Below, in pieces: positions 49,441 through 61,654 of a DNA stretch of 64,000 bases. The stretch is taken from NCBI GenBank assembly GCA_023333565.1, contig JAJKFH010002781.1, forward strand, positions 266,501 through 330,500, written 5' to 3'. Each line of letters opens with the position of its first letter. Positions within the stretch are counted from its first letter, which is position 1. This DNA is from Puffinus mauretanicus (lineage: Eukaryota > Chordata > Aves > Procellariiformes > Procellariidae). The notes under the pieces were generated by a model. The model did not search any database. It saw only the letters and a list, made by a program, of their open reading frames with translations, and was not told the DNA's origin. Made by a program: the position numbers and the translations under genes.

Positions 49441-52400
49441 CCTGAATTCATTTGTGGTCCTTGAGAGTGTCATGACGGGTCTAACAAAACTCTGGGGCTT
49501 CTTAGTTGCCTTTATCCATGGCAAAGTAGTTCTGCCTCAAAACGGCAGAATTTGTGCTCTAAGTCCTGGTGTTACAGGCTGGGGGAATTCATAAGGGGAC
49601 AGAAGATAAGAGCAGCAGCAGAATACCCTGTGCTAAATCCCAGGCCTCTGGCACTGGAAGCATCTGTATCCTAGTTTTACTTGAGAAATAAAATACTCTC
49701 TCCTCGACTTCAGTGTAAAATACAAACCCTATCACTTAAAGAAGCAAGGTTCTTTACAACCTATGCACATCAAAATTGTGCTTTGGGTTTGTATGTGGAT
49801 GTTGCTGGAATAGGTATGTTAAGCTTGCAGCCTCTCCATACCTTTTTCCTTCAAGGTCAGGAAATCCTGCATGGTCACAGTTGGTAGTTCCCTCAAAACA
49901 TCGGTGTTTCCTCCCTCAGGACCATGGCAGGTGGTGGGGAGCTGAAGGCTGGGTCTGAACATGGAGTTACCATTAGCAACACTTCTATATGCAGGTAAAG
50001 GGCTACAATAATGGCTTTGAAATGTTTCTAAATGCCTTCTAGGGACAGAAAAAAAAGGGAAAGAAAACAGCTCATTACAGTTTACATGATTATTCTCCCA
50101 TGCGGCAATTGAATTTGGATCCTATTATACACCTTTGACCATACCAAAGCTTTTGTTATTGGAAGGGTGTACCTAGAAAGAGCTTGGGCTCCTGAGCCAA
50201 CAGCCCAGCTGATTGACAAGTTTGTTAGCAGATATAAAAGAAATGTGAGTAGAAATGATTTGTCTTTGATGCAGGAAAACACTTGGATTTTAATTGCGTA
50301 ACATGGCCAAAAATCCTTTGGACTGAAATATACTCAGATGACAAGGGAGACCTGGTAGATGCTTGAGAGGTTGGGATGTTCTGACCAAAGTAATTTTACT
50401 GAGGTATTTGTAGAGTCACTGTAATCCAACTGATATTTTTAATGTGGAAATAATGTGAAGGTAAATTGAGGCAAAGCAAACTGTTCAAAGCAAAATTCAC
50501 CAGTAGCATTGAGGCTATATGTCTTATGGGACATAAGCTTTACATGGATATGTGAATTTGTTTGTATGAATGACAAAGGGGCTTGTTTGAAAAATGATTC
50601 ATTAGATCTTTCTCGGCGATGACACTTTTATTGCCTATTGATCAACTTGCTCTGCCAGATGGAAGATGGAAGTACAAATGTGCTGTCACATTATAAGTTT
50701 GTTTGTATAAAATGCAGTAACAAAGAATGTTAGTTTTGCCTTTTTATTCCTGTCCAAGTAAGCATGTAATTTTCTGCGTTAATTTTGATATAAATGTTCA
50801 GATATGCATCTGATGAAAGTAAAAAATATCCATTTAGTTCTGACAAGTTTCTGGCCAACCTGGTGGTCAACACTACTATCGTCACATATATGTCTTTCTG
50901 TTCCTGAACAGAACTTAAAGCAAGGCTATCTAAAAAGTTCTGGTACTTCTTCAATAGAAAAAATTAGTCTTTGACAGAAAAAAAAGAGCATTTATGGCTT
51001 GAGAAAATAACAGAGACTTACATGCTGAACAGGCCTCACATGTGCAACAAGAAGCTCCCACAGACATTTCCTCAACATCCAAGCCCCTGGGCCTCAATTT
51101 CAAATTGAAAAGATCTTCCATTAGTAACAATACTGCTCAGTCCCCATGGGTCATTTACCTTTTAAAGTTCAACTCTAAAAAAATGACTCTGTAAAAATGG
51201 TCTCACCAGGATTTCGTGATAATTTTCAGTCATGAGAAACCTCATCTGCTCAATTCCTAAATAAACCAACTTTTTTTTTTCTTCTCTCAGCCAGTCTTAC
51301 ACACATAGCTTGAGAAGATGCATCCTTTCATATTGACAGTTTACTAACAATAACACACTTATCTGGGCCTTAGTAATTCTGTTTGTGGTGTGCAAGATGG
51401 ATTAAAAACCATATAATTCCCCTGTAACATAACGGACTCTGCAGTGCTAACAAGAAGTAGTAAAGGTAATAAAAGTATATTTCAGCTTGTAAAGCAAACA
51501 GATACTACTACTAAATACACACGAGGAGCAGATGGCTATAATAAGACATATAGTTTGCACAGACACTTTCAGAGAAAAAAAAATAAAATTCCTTTTTGGT
51601 CCTGATTTCCCCACTATATCCAAACAGCATTCAGTCACACAAAGGTGGCTGTGGCTTCCCCATAGATGCTCAAGCTAATGGTGCTGGAACATCTTCCATT
51701 AAAGTGTTTTGTAAAGGAAAACAAAATGTTAAATGAAAGGATACATATGATGAAAAGCATCTGCATAGCTCAGAAATTTGTTATTGGTTAAAAAAAAAAA
51801 TTCCCAAAGCTAAAATATTTTAGATGAAAAGATGAAGTAGTTCTGTTGGATGCACTGCCCTGGGATCTTGTGGGATTTAGTTTTGCTTCATTGTGTACCC
51901 TTTTTTCCCCATGCATTTACACTTCCAGTTAAAATACATCTCTCCTGCAGACCGGGAGCTCTCCTGGGAGACATTGTGCATCAGAGAAGAGGCAGTCTGG
52001 CTGGAAACCCAGGCATGTAGGGGGGAATGGAAATTGGAGAAGTTTGAATCAAAGTTGCAGTGAGGCATTGCAGCTGCATTTTCAAATTGCATTATTTCAG
52101 CTTTGACCACATTTTTTTCTAGGATGCATAGGCCACAATTCACAGTCTTAGCTTTGTGAGGCAAGAAAGACTATAGAGAGATGACCTCCTCTGAGTTTTT
52201 GGAGGGTGAGAAGGAGAGGAAAAGAAAATAACTTCTAATGAGCTCTAGCTAAGACAGCAGATGCATCCTCTGGAGACTTAAGACCATTGCCCCAATTCTA
52301 CCCTGATGCTCACCTGACTTGCCCGTCCTTGCATCCCTGGCATTCCTCCTTCATCCTGCTATTCTGAGGAACAGCACGAATACGTGACCACGAGGATTTG

Positions 52401-53629
52401 GGCTGACATAGGAGAAATTAATTTCTTTCCCTGTCTCTTGATATTTCCACCAGTTGACTGAAATTGTTCACATTTTGGGAGCTCAGGTTTCTTGACTCCT
52501 AGGTTCCCAGACAACAGTGACAAAATTCTCCCTTGCAATATTCCACCCAAGGTGTTGTGAAGAAGCAGGAAAGTTGCATATTAAAGAAAGTTTCAAACTT
52601 TTAAATTGGTTTTGTCTAGTTGTAAAAGAGCATTTAATGTTTGTATCTGTTAAATCTTTTTAATTATTAAGTAGTCCTGAGGGCACCTGGAAATTAAAGG
52701 ATGATTGGAAGAAATAATAACGTGATGAGGAAATTGGGGATACAGAGTGTTAAACTATCCTTCAAAGTGTCAGTAATTAAAATTAATTAAGGTTCATGAC
52801 TAGCATTAGGAAAAGAAGGGTGATGCTATAGGGAAATAATATGAGGGGTTATTTGCATTTTTTTTCCTCACTGGCCATTTGACTGTTACCAGAGAAACTC
52901 TGAAAAGTTTTTGATGAGTTGTTTTGCTTTTGAATCAGTAAGTTTGTTTTGGGAGGTTTCCCCGCCTCCTCCCCCCCCCCAAAAAAAAACCCAAAACCAA
53001 TTCCTCAATAAAATGTAGGAATGATTTTTAATTCTAAAAAAGGGCAAAGGAATACCTTCTATTACTTTCTAATGCTTTTAATACCCAGAAGACCCCTCCC
53101 CTGCATGTTTGCATTGTATGAAAAGAACAAGAGATACTTCTATCAGTAGCATCTGATTTTACAAACATCCATGCTTGCTTTTCTTTTAAAAGCAAATATT
53201 CCCTGTCTATTATATGGTCAGTTTAGCAGGTGCTTATGAAAACTGGACCTCCGATGTTTTCCTCTAATAACATGTTTAGAGAGAAACTTTCAGAAACTCC
53301 CTTTTCATGAGACCAGAGAGTATCTTAGTTAAGTGCGCAAGTAAGATTTTATTGTTCTATTCAAGGAGGCAGGAGTCTGGCATGGTAAATTAACCCTATA
53401 TGCCCTCTCTTCAAAAACTAATTCTACATTAGTTTATCCTCTGACAAGTTGTATTTATGGAGGAACTTAGTATCTACTTAGTCTTCTGCTCCCTTTGATG
53501 CCATATGAATAAGCATATGACAAGAAATGTGTTAAAAACATATTTTTATTTGTGTACAAAACCAAAATTATACTTGAAACTGAATTTTTAAAAACAATGT
53601 TGCTTTTTTAAACCTATGGCTTTTATTGT

Positions 53630-53770
53630 CTTTTCGGTGACAAGTTACACCGTTTGTGCTTTATAGCTAGACACACAAAGTCATTTATGCCGAACCTGGG
53701 AGCTCAGCTGCCATTTTAATTGTCTGTATCCAGAACTCAGAGCATCATTACCTGGAGCTGCCAGGGGAGT
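53630..53770. promoter_or_regulatory. Enhancer-like block
   Basis: Balanced-composition sequence with GTCATTTATGCC (near 53680), GAGCTCAGCTGCC (an E-box CAGCTG), CATTTTAATTGTC and AGCATCATTACCTGGAGC. The mixture of an E-box and homeodomain words within 140 bases of otherwise unique DNA is typical of developmental enhancers. No neighbouring gene is visible to assign it to. Confidence 0.33.
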
Positions 53771-55114
53771 GGGGGTGGGTGGGTCTTGTTGTGCTGGCCC
53801 TAAAATCTGGAGCCAGAAGCATTAGACTCCTTACTCTGAGGCAATCGAACCAGAGTTGTCTCAGGGTTCACTCGGGCTTAGTAATATTTGCTTTAAACCC
53901 AGAATGTTTGAAATTTGAAATACCTGGATATCAACAAACTGGTATTTTTGACAAAACCTTGGTGGAAAAAAAATGAGGCTAGCTCTGTTCATACTTATAG
54001 AGAAAGCATTAACTGTCACAGATAATGTAATAGGCAGAGAATTCACTGCACATTACTCAGGTACGTTGTGTAATAAAAGAAATAGGTGCCCAAGTGCAAG
54101 GTTAATCTCTTCCACACGTTTCTTCTACTTGGTTTCTTATGGCTCTTATGATCACAGGCAAAAAATTCAGCTTTGATTGTAAAATATATCAGGCATCCCA
54201 AATCTCTTTCTCATGTTTATTTGTAGTTAGTGGAACATTTTTTCATGGGAACTAAAAAGCATCTGATAAGTTTAAGAGAAAATAAATCCATATGTATGTG
54301 TGTGCACATATGTGTATGCAGAGCTGGAAGCTAATGTGAGTCTGAGTGAGGAAGAATCAAAGAAATACATTGTCAGAGAGTCTCTGGCAGTGTAAATAGT
54401 CTGTGGCATCTAGCTTAATGCAAAGGAGAACAAAAATCTGCTCCTTCCGTGAGCAGACAAAACACAGAAAGAACTCTTATTTTCTCTCTCTGAAAAGTGT
54501 TTTAAATATCCTTATCTAAATCTACAGTAGTATTACTCAAAATGTAGGAAATAAGCAGAAGACATATAAGAAGGCTACATTGCATGCATCCTTCTGGGCT
54601 CACTATGACCTTTGGAGAGGACCTAACTCATCTGTTACACATCTATGCTTTACAGATAAGAACTATTTTCCGCAAGCCTTCAGACCATTGCAATTCTAGT
54701 TAACTTTTGTCCAAAATAAATAAGTATGCATTTTTTTCTAGAACAAAGGCAAAATTTTTGACTATTAATTAATTATTACAACTAATTTTTGGTTTACTTC
54801 TTCATGGTCTTCTTCTTCCAGTGTACAGGCTTTGAATAACTTTACCCACATTTCAGCTCATTGAAAAATTGATTTAAAAAGACACATGCAATTACTTAGA
54901 ATATATGCATATAGAAATAGTCTTTGATAACTAAAGCAACATCATCTTAATATAAGGCATTTATATGCTGTGCATTGATAAGTTTAAAACAGAATATGCT
55001 GCAAAATCTCTGTGGAAGAAAAAACTTTTTTTTATTATTAAATTGATATTCATCCTTCAGTACTAATCACACATTCATCTTAAAGAAACCACACACAGAT
55101 CCATGAAGTTCTCT

Positions 55115-55169
55115 ATTATATGTGAATGTGTGTGAATATATGTATTATATGTGAATGATATGTGAATAC
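55115..55169. repeat. TATGTGAAT degenerate tandem repeat
   Basis: ATTATATGTGAATG appears at 55115 and again at 55144, with shortened TGTGAATA copies between and after. A short AT/GT minisatellite about 55 bases long. Confidence 0.75.
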
Positions 55170-55294
55170 AACCATCAAAGATCATAATTCTTAATGTTCT
55201 GCCTCTGCATCATGTCTCCTTCTGAAGTGGTTTTTAGGTTAAAGCATCACATGCACAAACAAATGATCTAAACAGCAAGCAAGCAAGGAGCAGG

Positions 55295-55450
55295 GGGATC
55301 CAGTCTCCTCAACACAGCCCGTTTCAGGAGCAGCCCATTCCTCCGCAGCAGGACCCCCATCCTCCTGCCCAAGCTGGGGCTGGGGCTGGGGCCAGTGGCA
55401 GGCGGGTCCCTGGCGGCTTCCAGGGGGCGATCCTGTCCACCTGAGACAGA
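55295..55450. promoter_or_regulatory. GC-rich patch with a CTCF-like site
   Basis: GC content rises sharply for about 150 bases, with GGGGCT triplication (55373-55390) and GCTTCCAGGGGGCGA at 55416-55430, which fits the AGGGGGCG core of the CTCF motif but misses part of the left half. It lies 1.4 kb left of the main CpG island and might be an outlying part of the same regulatory unit. A minus-strand 61-codon frame covers it; the protein has no known features. Confidence 0.35.
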
Positions 55451-56815
55451 CACTTCAGCTTTAGGTGGACTAGATCCCTGCTCAACCGCTTAAGAAAATA
55501 GTTTCCTGATTACTTACCTTAAATATTAAATATTTACCATCAAGGCGGTATTCAGAATACGAAACCAGAAAACTTTGGAATATGAAACCAGAAAACTTTG
55601 TGGACAACTGAATACTCTGACTGTAAATTATTATTCTAGGTAGCACATGACTGTTGTAAAATTACAGTATCTGTTCATGTAGGAAGCAAGAAATGTTTTT
55701 ATTATTTTTGTGGTTCCAGGATCCTGTTTATATGACAAATTATAAATACATGTTATAAAACTGTTTGCCATTCTCAGCTCTCTCAATTTGCACGCATATA
55801 GCTTAAATACATTGTAGATTAATTAATTTTTAAATATATATACAAAAGATGTTTTGTATTTTTTGGTTTATTTTCTTCATGTTCAGTGTCTGCTGGTCCC
55901 TTGCTCTGTAAACATGGCACTTAGAAAGGGAGGCTGGAAGAAGAATCCAGAAGTCCCATGCAGGAGTATTACTTGGTTGAGCAGGGATTTTTAAATGATG
56001 AAAACATATTTTTATTGCAAGGTATGGCAGGCTCTTGGGTACAAGGACATGGCTTCCTGTGCACAAGAAGCATATAATAGAACTTGTTGTTTCATGCATG
56101 GACTTAATTTACACAGTAATGAGAACGATGGTCTAGGCCACAGTTTTGTCTTGTGCAAATCCAGCCTTTCTGAAGCGGTTTCTCAATTTGCCTCTACAAA
56201 CGTGTGTGCAGGCACAGCTGTGCTCGGCCTGGCCCCTCAGAGGTATGGTCCCGTTGACTGTAGATTTACCGGCTGTGTTTCAGAGGGACTGAGGTCACAG
56301 GTACCTTTAAAAATGCGTGCCTCAGGTACCAGGGGTGAAAAAGAGATTCAAGTTGTGGAAGCTCCTGTTCAAGTGTCCTGTCTCACAGTGTGGCATTTAT
56401 TAAAAAGGTGTGTTAAAGACTGTAGAATATGGTACTACCTATTTCCCTACCTATGCATGAGCAAACTGACTTACATTCGGTTTTACTTTAGTCCTGTTTA
56501 GAGAGGAGTCCTGTTTCACGTGAAAGCGGGTTTGCAATGAGCACCCTCTCCCCACCAAGCTGCAAGCCTGACCCAGCACGGGTAACCTAAGTAGCACATA
56601 GCAGTCCTGATATAAAACAGCCGTTTGCCTACAAAAGTTAACAGTCTTGTGAGAGATACTGACCAGTGCCAGGGAAAGCCTGCCTACGCTCTCCTCCATT
56701 TGAACATCGTGTTCTCCACGGTCAAACAAACAGACGCTTCCCTGCACCCTTTGATGTAATCGCAACTAGGAAAAAAAGAAAATCCGGGGGAAGTGAGGTG
56801 GTTTTTTGCGAATGG
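55451..56815. other. Sequence between GC patch and CpG island; contains a 168-codon open frame
   Basis: Apart from the 23-bp duplication no repeat is recognised. A plus-strand frame at 55995-56501 (168 codons) and a minus-strand frame at 56451-56765 (104 codons) are open. Neither shows a domain, signal peptide or homologue that I recognise. The 168-codon frame is AT-rich at its start and GC-neutral later, and is not positioned as a first exon of the CpG island. It may be chance. Confidence 0.4.
55555..55600. repeat. 23-bp tandem duplication
   Basis: GAATAYGAAACCAGAAAACTTTG (23 bases, shown here as a consensus with one variable base) is present twice in tandem, at 55555-55577 and 55578-55600. 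The one-base difference implies a fairly recent duplication. Confidence 0.9.
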
Positions 56816-57060
56816 AATGCGACCGGGGTCTGCGGTCCTGCGGGTGGCGGAGGCAGCGCACGGCCGGTGCCAGGCAGGGCCGCCGCGCCCCGCCGCAGCC
56901 ACGCGCCTTTCCCGCCGCCGGCGTGTGTCGGCAGCGCCGCTGGGGGGCGCCGCGGTTGCGGGCCGGCAGGGCGGCGGCCCCTCCCCGGGGCTGGGGCCGG
57001 GGCGGGCGGGCGAGGGGTGGGCGAGGGGAGGGAGCGGTGCCTTCCGAGCAGCTCCTTCCC
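56816..57060. promoter_or_regulatory. CpG island, candidate (orphan) promoter
   Basis: Hand counting gives about 37 CpG dinucleotides between 56820 and 57047, with GC content of roughly 80 percent, embedded in AT-rich DNA. It holds GC-box-like CCGCCC/GGGCGG words and a CTCF-like site. Such islands in birds usually mark unmethylated promoters, often bidirectional. Overlapping frames of up to 143 codons on both strands are Pro/Gly/Ala/Arg-rich, as any GC-rich DNA would give, so they are not called as genes. No TATA box is evident. A donor-like CCG|GTAGAA lies at about 57085, just right of the island, and could end a plus-strand first exon. It may start a long non-coding RNA or a gene whose body is outside the window. 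Confidence 0.65.
56937..56951 (+). promoter_or_regulatory. CTCF-like motif inside the CpG island
   Basis: CCGCTGGGGGGCGCC differs from a strong CTCF core of the type CCACTAGGGGGCGCY at only two positions. CTCF organises chromatin loops, and its sites are common at CpG-island promoters and domain borders. GC-rich DNA can produce such matches by chance, so the confidence is moderate. Confidence 0.4.
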
Positions 57061-60000
57061 CTGGTGTCACGGGGAAGTTGTGCCGGTAGAAAGATAAATA
57101 TTTGTGTTTTGTCGTCGGCTACACCTGTGGTGGATGGAGGGCTCAATAAATCCTCGTCTGTCCAATAAAGAAAACAGTGTTTCATGCTGGTGTGACTTCA
57201 CAAATATTTGCCAGGCCCACCTGGCGGTCATCGGTATGCGGTTGTGCCCTTCAGCCTCTCGTTTTCAGCTAGGATTTAACTAGCGCCTTTGCTCTCTTAT
57301 CAACGCTGATTTTCCATTGTGCATACGACGAATCCTAACTGGCAGCTGGAAACCTACTCGTTCACCTAAACAGCTTCCCTGTCTCCTGTATTACTCCACT
57401 AATGTGCTATGGGGTTAATGAATACAAACAGAAAAGAAGGAGGCAACATGTTTAAACAAACAGTGGCTATCTTGGAAAGGCTGGGATGAATGCCTCTTCT
57501 TGCAGGACACAGATTTGGGCAAAACATTAAGCTGTTTTCTCTGCACATATTATGCCAACATACATTTTGTAAATACAGATCACCCACTGTTATTTGATAT
57601 TTACTTGGAAATGTGATGAATCTCCTTATGTATGAGGTAGTGGTCTCAGTTCAGAAGACACTTTGCGTCTAAAGGGCAATATGTCTGTAGTAAATAATAC
57701 TTCTTATTCCAGGAATTGTTTATTATGAGTAACAGGAATGCATCTGAATTATTATCCTGACATGATGCTCTGTGTCATCTGGTCCTTCTTCTGTCATCTC
57801 CCCTTCTTTAATCCTGTTAAGTTGTCCAACAATGATATGCCTTTACCAGTAATAAGAAATATATATCTTTATTACCTGTATGTATGCCTATATTCCACAG
57901 GAATCTTCTGTAGCTCTTGTCATCTGTAGAGCAATTCTTATGTGTTATATAAGAAATGTATCTTTTTTTTGCCCATTTTTCACTCATTGCTTCTTGCTTT
58001 TCTACTACAGGAAGTAGTAAATAGAAGCAACAGATTTGTTTTCTAGTACAGCCATCCCTCTCTAAACCAGGCACTCAGGTGACTAATGACTTCAGGTGCC
58101 TCTGTGCCTCTAAACATCCAAGGTCTGGATTCCTTCTGTTTCTGAGTTTAAAAAAGAAAGAAAAAAAAGAGAGATCTCCATGTCACACATTAATTAAAAC
58201 TTTCAAATAGAATTGTTTTAATCTCATTTTCACCTCTCTGTATGAGCTTCCCATTGTCGCCAGCTCCCCCAACAGACCTCATTATCCTGGAGGTTTCTTA
58301 AAGCTCCAGTCAGAGGATTAATTGGATTTTGTGAGAAGGCTACCTTTTACCAAAACAAAGTCAAGAGCAATAGTAACAATAATTTAAAAGAAAGAAGAAA
58401 AGGGAATTTGTGGTCTCTGTGACTGAGCACAAAACCTCAGACACTAAATGAACAACGAGAATGAACGGGGGGAAAAAATTTTAAAAATCCTTCTATTGCT
58501 TTTCTACCTGCATGATTATAAGCAAAAAGAATATTTTATCTCCTTTTGATCTTGATGCATGCTTTTTCAATGTTCCAGATTGCCAAAACGACATCCTGAC
58601 TTCCTTGAAAGTTTATCTAATTATCACTTCTAAAAGCTGAGTGTGCATTTTAAAGGCAACACACAGTTTCAGCCAGCTAAGAAAAAGAGAGAGGTGGGTC
58701 CTGGATCCAGTGCTGTGTGGAGGTATCTCCGGGATATCTTAACACTGGGCAAGACGAATAAAAAGCAGTTTCGAAACTGCCATTGCTTCAAGTGTATCTT
58801 CATCTACTTTCTTGGGGAAGGTGGTGTTTATAAGTGTAACATGCACATGCTGGTTCTACACGCTGGTTCACACAGCTTAATATATATCGAAATCAATGGG
58901 CATTGGAACAGATAGCTTGTAAAAACATGGCATAAACTTGATGACTCAAGTGGTTTAAAAATGGGATAAATTAATTAACTCTTCAGAAAAATTAAGTTCA
59001 GCTCCTTATTTGTTAAGGATCAGCTCAGATCACAGTAAGGAGGGCCAAGAAGTTCCTGAATGCCTGGATTACTGTAGCTTTATTTTGAAAAAAATGTTGT
59101 GATTCCCAACTGTTGATACTCATTGTATTCTGGCGCTCTGACAGGTAATATGTATAGTACAAATTGGGGGGGACTCTCTTCCTAGGCAGTACTCAGTTAT
59201 CTAATAGGCGCTGTATCTTCCAGCCCCTACACGTAGGTGTACGTATGGCACTAACGGTCACCTCATTAACTTTGCTACCGTTTATCCACATGTTGGCATC
59301 AGTTCAAAGGACGCTAAGATCTAAGACATTTTAAAAGCTAAGCGAATCAGAGTGCCAGCGGAACAGTAACTAAACATGTACGCAGGCTCTTCAGTATGAG
59401 TGACCTGCTTTAGAGCACCTGCAGCTCCCGCTGAATTCAGCGTGACTAATCTTGGGAACTTAGGTTACAAACTCTTAGGAAAATCCAAAACCCCATTCTT
59501 CTAGGCTTCTAAGACATAGTCCAAGTCTGACAAATGCCTTACAAATTTCACTCAGGAGTCATAAGCTTTGGATACAAAACGCTGAGGTGATGCCCTTACT
59601 GCTGCACGGCCATCTTTGTTAGCTATTCATCACTGCCTTAAACTGCTATTTCCCTAAAGTAGATTGGGTTCTCTTCCCAATTCTTTTTTTTTCCTTTGTG
59701 ATTTTAATTTACTTTAGTTTGCTCATAAAATAAATTAGTGCGGTTTTTTTTTTTAATTCTCCATAGTTTGGTTACAGTTTTCTTCATGATTTCACCATTT
59801 ACATAGTCTTCCTTCCTTCCTCTTCGTTCCAGAGTTGATTTCCCCCCATACTGAGAGCAGTGTTTGTAGCATTCACCCTTTTCCACAGATGAGAGATACT
59901 GGAGCATCCTTCCTTAAAGTCACTGGCTTGCATTACTGGGAAAGTACATTTAACATTGCTCACCCAGAAGGACTGGTTAAGTGATCTGCTTATGTGCCTG

Positions 60001-60296
60001 CTTTAGGCCACTGCATTTCATTGATTAGAAATGTGGTTCTGTTGAATGCAAAGGGAGACCCACTTTTTCCTTTCCTTTTCTCTGTAAATGTAGCGCTTGC
60101 AGCAAAAATATGATGACTTTTTAATGGGATATGTTGTTGCTGTCATTATTCAGATAACTAATGTCACACTGGAGTGAGAGAAAGGGCCCAGGGTTTGGTT
60201 GCTTTCAGATTTTTTTTTGCAATTGACAAACACAGCAAAATATTGTACATTCACAACATGACAAAAGGCAAATAATAAATACAATAGTGCAAATGA
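57061..60296. other. Non-coding sequence right of the CpG island
   Basis: No repeat or coding exon was recognised. Two AATAAA hexamers (near 57144 and 57164) follow the island closely; if a short transcript started there, they could serve as poly-A signals. An enhancer-like block at 58230-58380 is listed separately. Frames reach 90 codons at most, without domains. Confidence 0.5.
58230..58380. promoter_or_regulatory. Enhancer-like block
   Basis: Contains CCCATTGTCGCC, a SOX-like ATTGT word, CTCATTATCCTGG, GAGGATTAATTGGATTTTG, and AACAAAG and AACAATAATTT words consistent with SOX/TCF and homeodomain sites. The sequence is not repetitive. It lies 1.2 kb right of the CpG island. Function is inferred from word content only. 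Confidence 0.32.
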
Positions 60297-60875
60297 TTAA
60301 TGCTCTTCACCGAGAGTTAACAATGACTTCTCCCCAGTACAAGAGCTAGAAAGAAACACTTTGCAACAGACACAAATGTGCGTAGAGCGTATGGGGGGAA
60401 TGAAAGCACCTAGGATGTCATATGGCATCCGAGATTCGGAACTCCTTAAGCCACAGCTGTCAGAACTACAGCACTTGGACTGAGTGCTCTTCAGACAAAC
60501 ACAATTCCTGTCAGCATCAGCATTTTCTACTGCCAAAGGCTGAAGGTTCACAACAAAACTTAAAAAAAGAGGCCATTTTGCTCCCAGACGCTTGAGGCTG
60601 TCACACTGCTCAGCTATGACGTGCCCATCGAGGCAAAAAGAGCCACAGAAGTTCTGCACAGCGGAGTAGTGACAAAGAGTTCCTGACTGTATCATTACAA
60701 GCGGCACTGTGCAAGGCTTCCAGAAAGCCCCTGGGTTTAAAATGCTGCTAAATGTTACCGTGACCCTCGCAAAACAAGCCTGAAATTTACAGTTGATCAA
60801 GGATGGCATTTTAGGAACAATGAGCTCTTTCAGCCTGGAAGTAATTACTAGAGATGCAATAGCCATGAATATCAT
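60297..60875 (-). other. 192-codon open reading frame, coding status unknown
   Basis: This is the longest open frame in the window, ending in TAA at 60297. The predicted protein is about 192 residues, cysteine-rich (CVCC and CCSSDSC words), with a hydrophobic start but no convincing signal peptide, transmembrane domain or known family. An acceptor-like TGTAAATTTCAG precedes the codon block at about 60779, so a terminal exon beginning there is conceivable; its pyrimidine tract is weak. No AATAAA lies close downstream on the minus strand. A frame of this length is somewhat longer than expected by chance in 64 kb of such composition, but not decisively so. Chance remains the leading explanation. 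Confidence 0.18.
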
Positions 60876-61654
60876 TCTACTGTTTCAGGCCCCAGTGAAC
60901 AATTTAAACGGTCTCAAACCCACAGGAGTACGTAACGCTCCCTTCCTGTCCCAAATCCTCTCCATCATTTCTCTTCCCTTTCTCCCATCTTACAAACCTG
61001 ATACAGACATTGATGTTACTGGAGTGAAACATTACCCTGCAGTGTTTACTTGAACTGGAGCGGCAAGAGATATGACACTTTATAAAGAGCCCTAAAAGGG
61101 TGGCAAAATGCAACCCTACGTGTGATCTCCTCTTAGGACCATCAAAGGTTTCAGGGACTGTTACAAGAGTAGACCAGGAACTAGCTTCCAAAGAGCTGTT
61201 TAAGTTTGTATTCTTTAATTCATTGCAAAAGGAATAACCTTTATGATATTTTTCACAGTCCCTTTACACTGCCCTGTGAACGGGGGGACTACAGGGGAGG
61301 AGTCTTGCACCAACATGAGTTGTTCCCTCCGAAAGTGGTTACAGGACTCAGCTTTATGATCCGTGAAATCCATGAAGCCCCAAGGAAAGCCTGTGTTCAC
61401 AGAGAATTTCAGGTGATCTAGAAGCTGTTTATCAACTTTATTCATCCTCTTAGGTTTACATAGACACAGGAATAAAGGATGGCTCAAATAAGAATGACTG
61501 CAAAAGAGTTATAATTTTATTGGACTGAATTATCCCTAAAATGAATAAATATTTAAATGCGAGCAATCATATTGCAGCCACACACATTAGATGTTTATTG
61601 TCCAGCGCTGACCTTGTATTCACACCATTTTTCTTCTTCTGTTTTTCTTTGTAG
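60876..61654. other. Non-coding sequence
   Basis: No gene or repeat was recognised. Small frames of up to 95 codons on both strands show no domains. Confidence 0.5.

Larger units (their letters stand above)
49441..55290. other. Non-coding sequence, no gene recognised
   Basis: AT-rich DNA with short homopolymers, including a C-run/A-run at about 52970-52989, and a TATGTGAAT repeat at 55115-55169. A TAAT group at 52620-52800 (TTTTAATTATTAAG, CAGTAATTAAAATTAATTAA) is enhancer-like but weaker than the listed blocks. No exon, CpG peak or transposon was recognised; the longest frame is 95 codons. Confidence 0.5.

Noticed and set aside
54600..54670. Possible MIR-like text around TTTACAGATAAG
   Set aside because: Only one short word matches; the preceding and following parts of the SINE are not recognisable.
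56666..57185. Overlapping 98-143 codon frames on both strands across the CpG island
   Set aside because: GC-rich DNA lacks stop codons, so long frames in several phases are expected. The products are low-complexity Pro/Gly/Ala/Arg with no domain.
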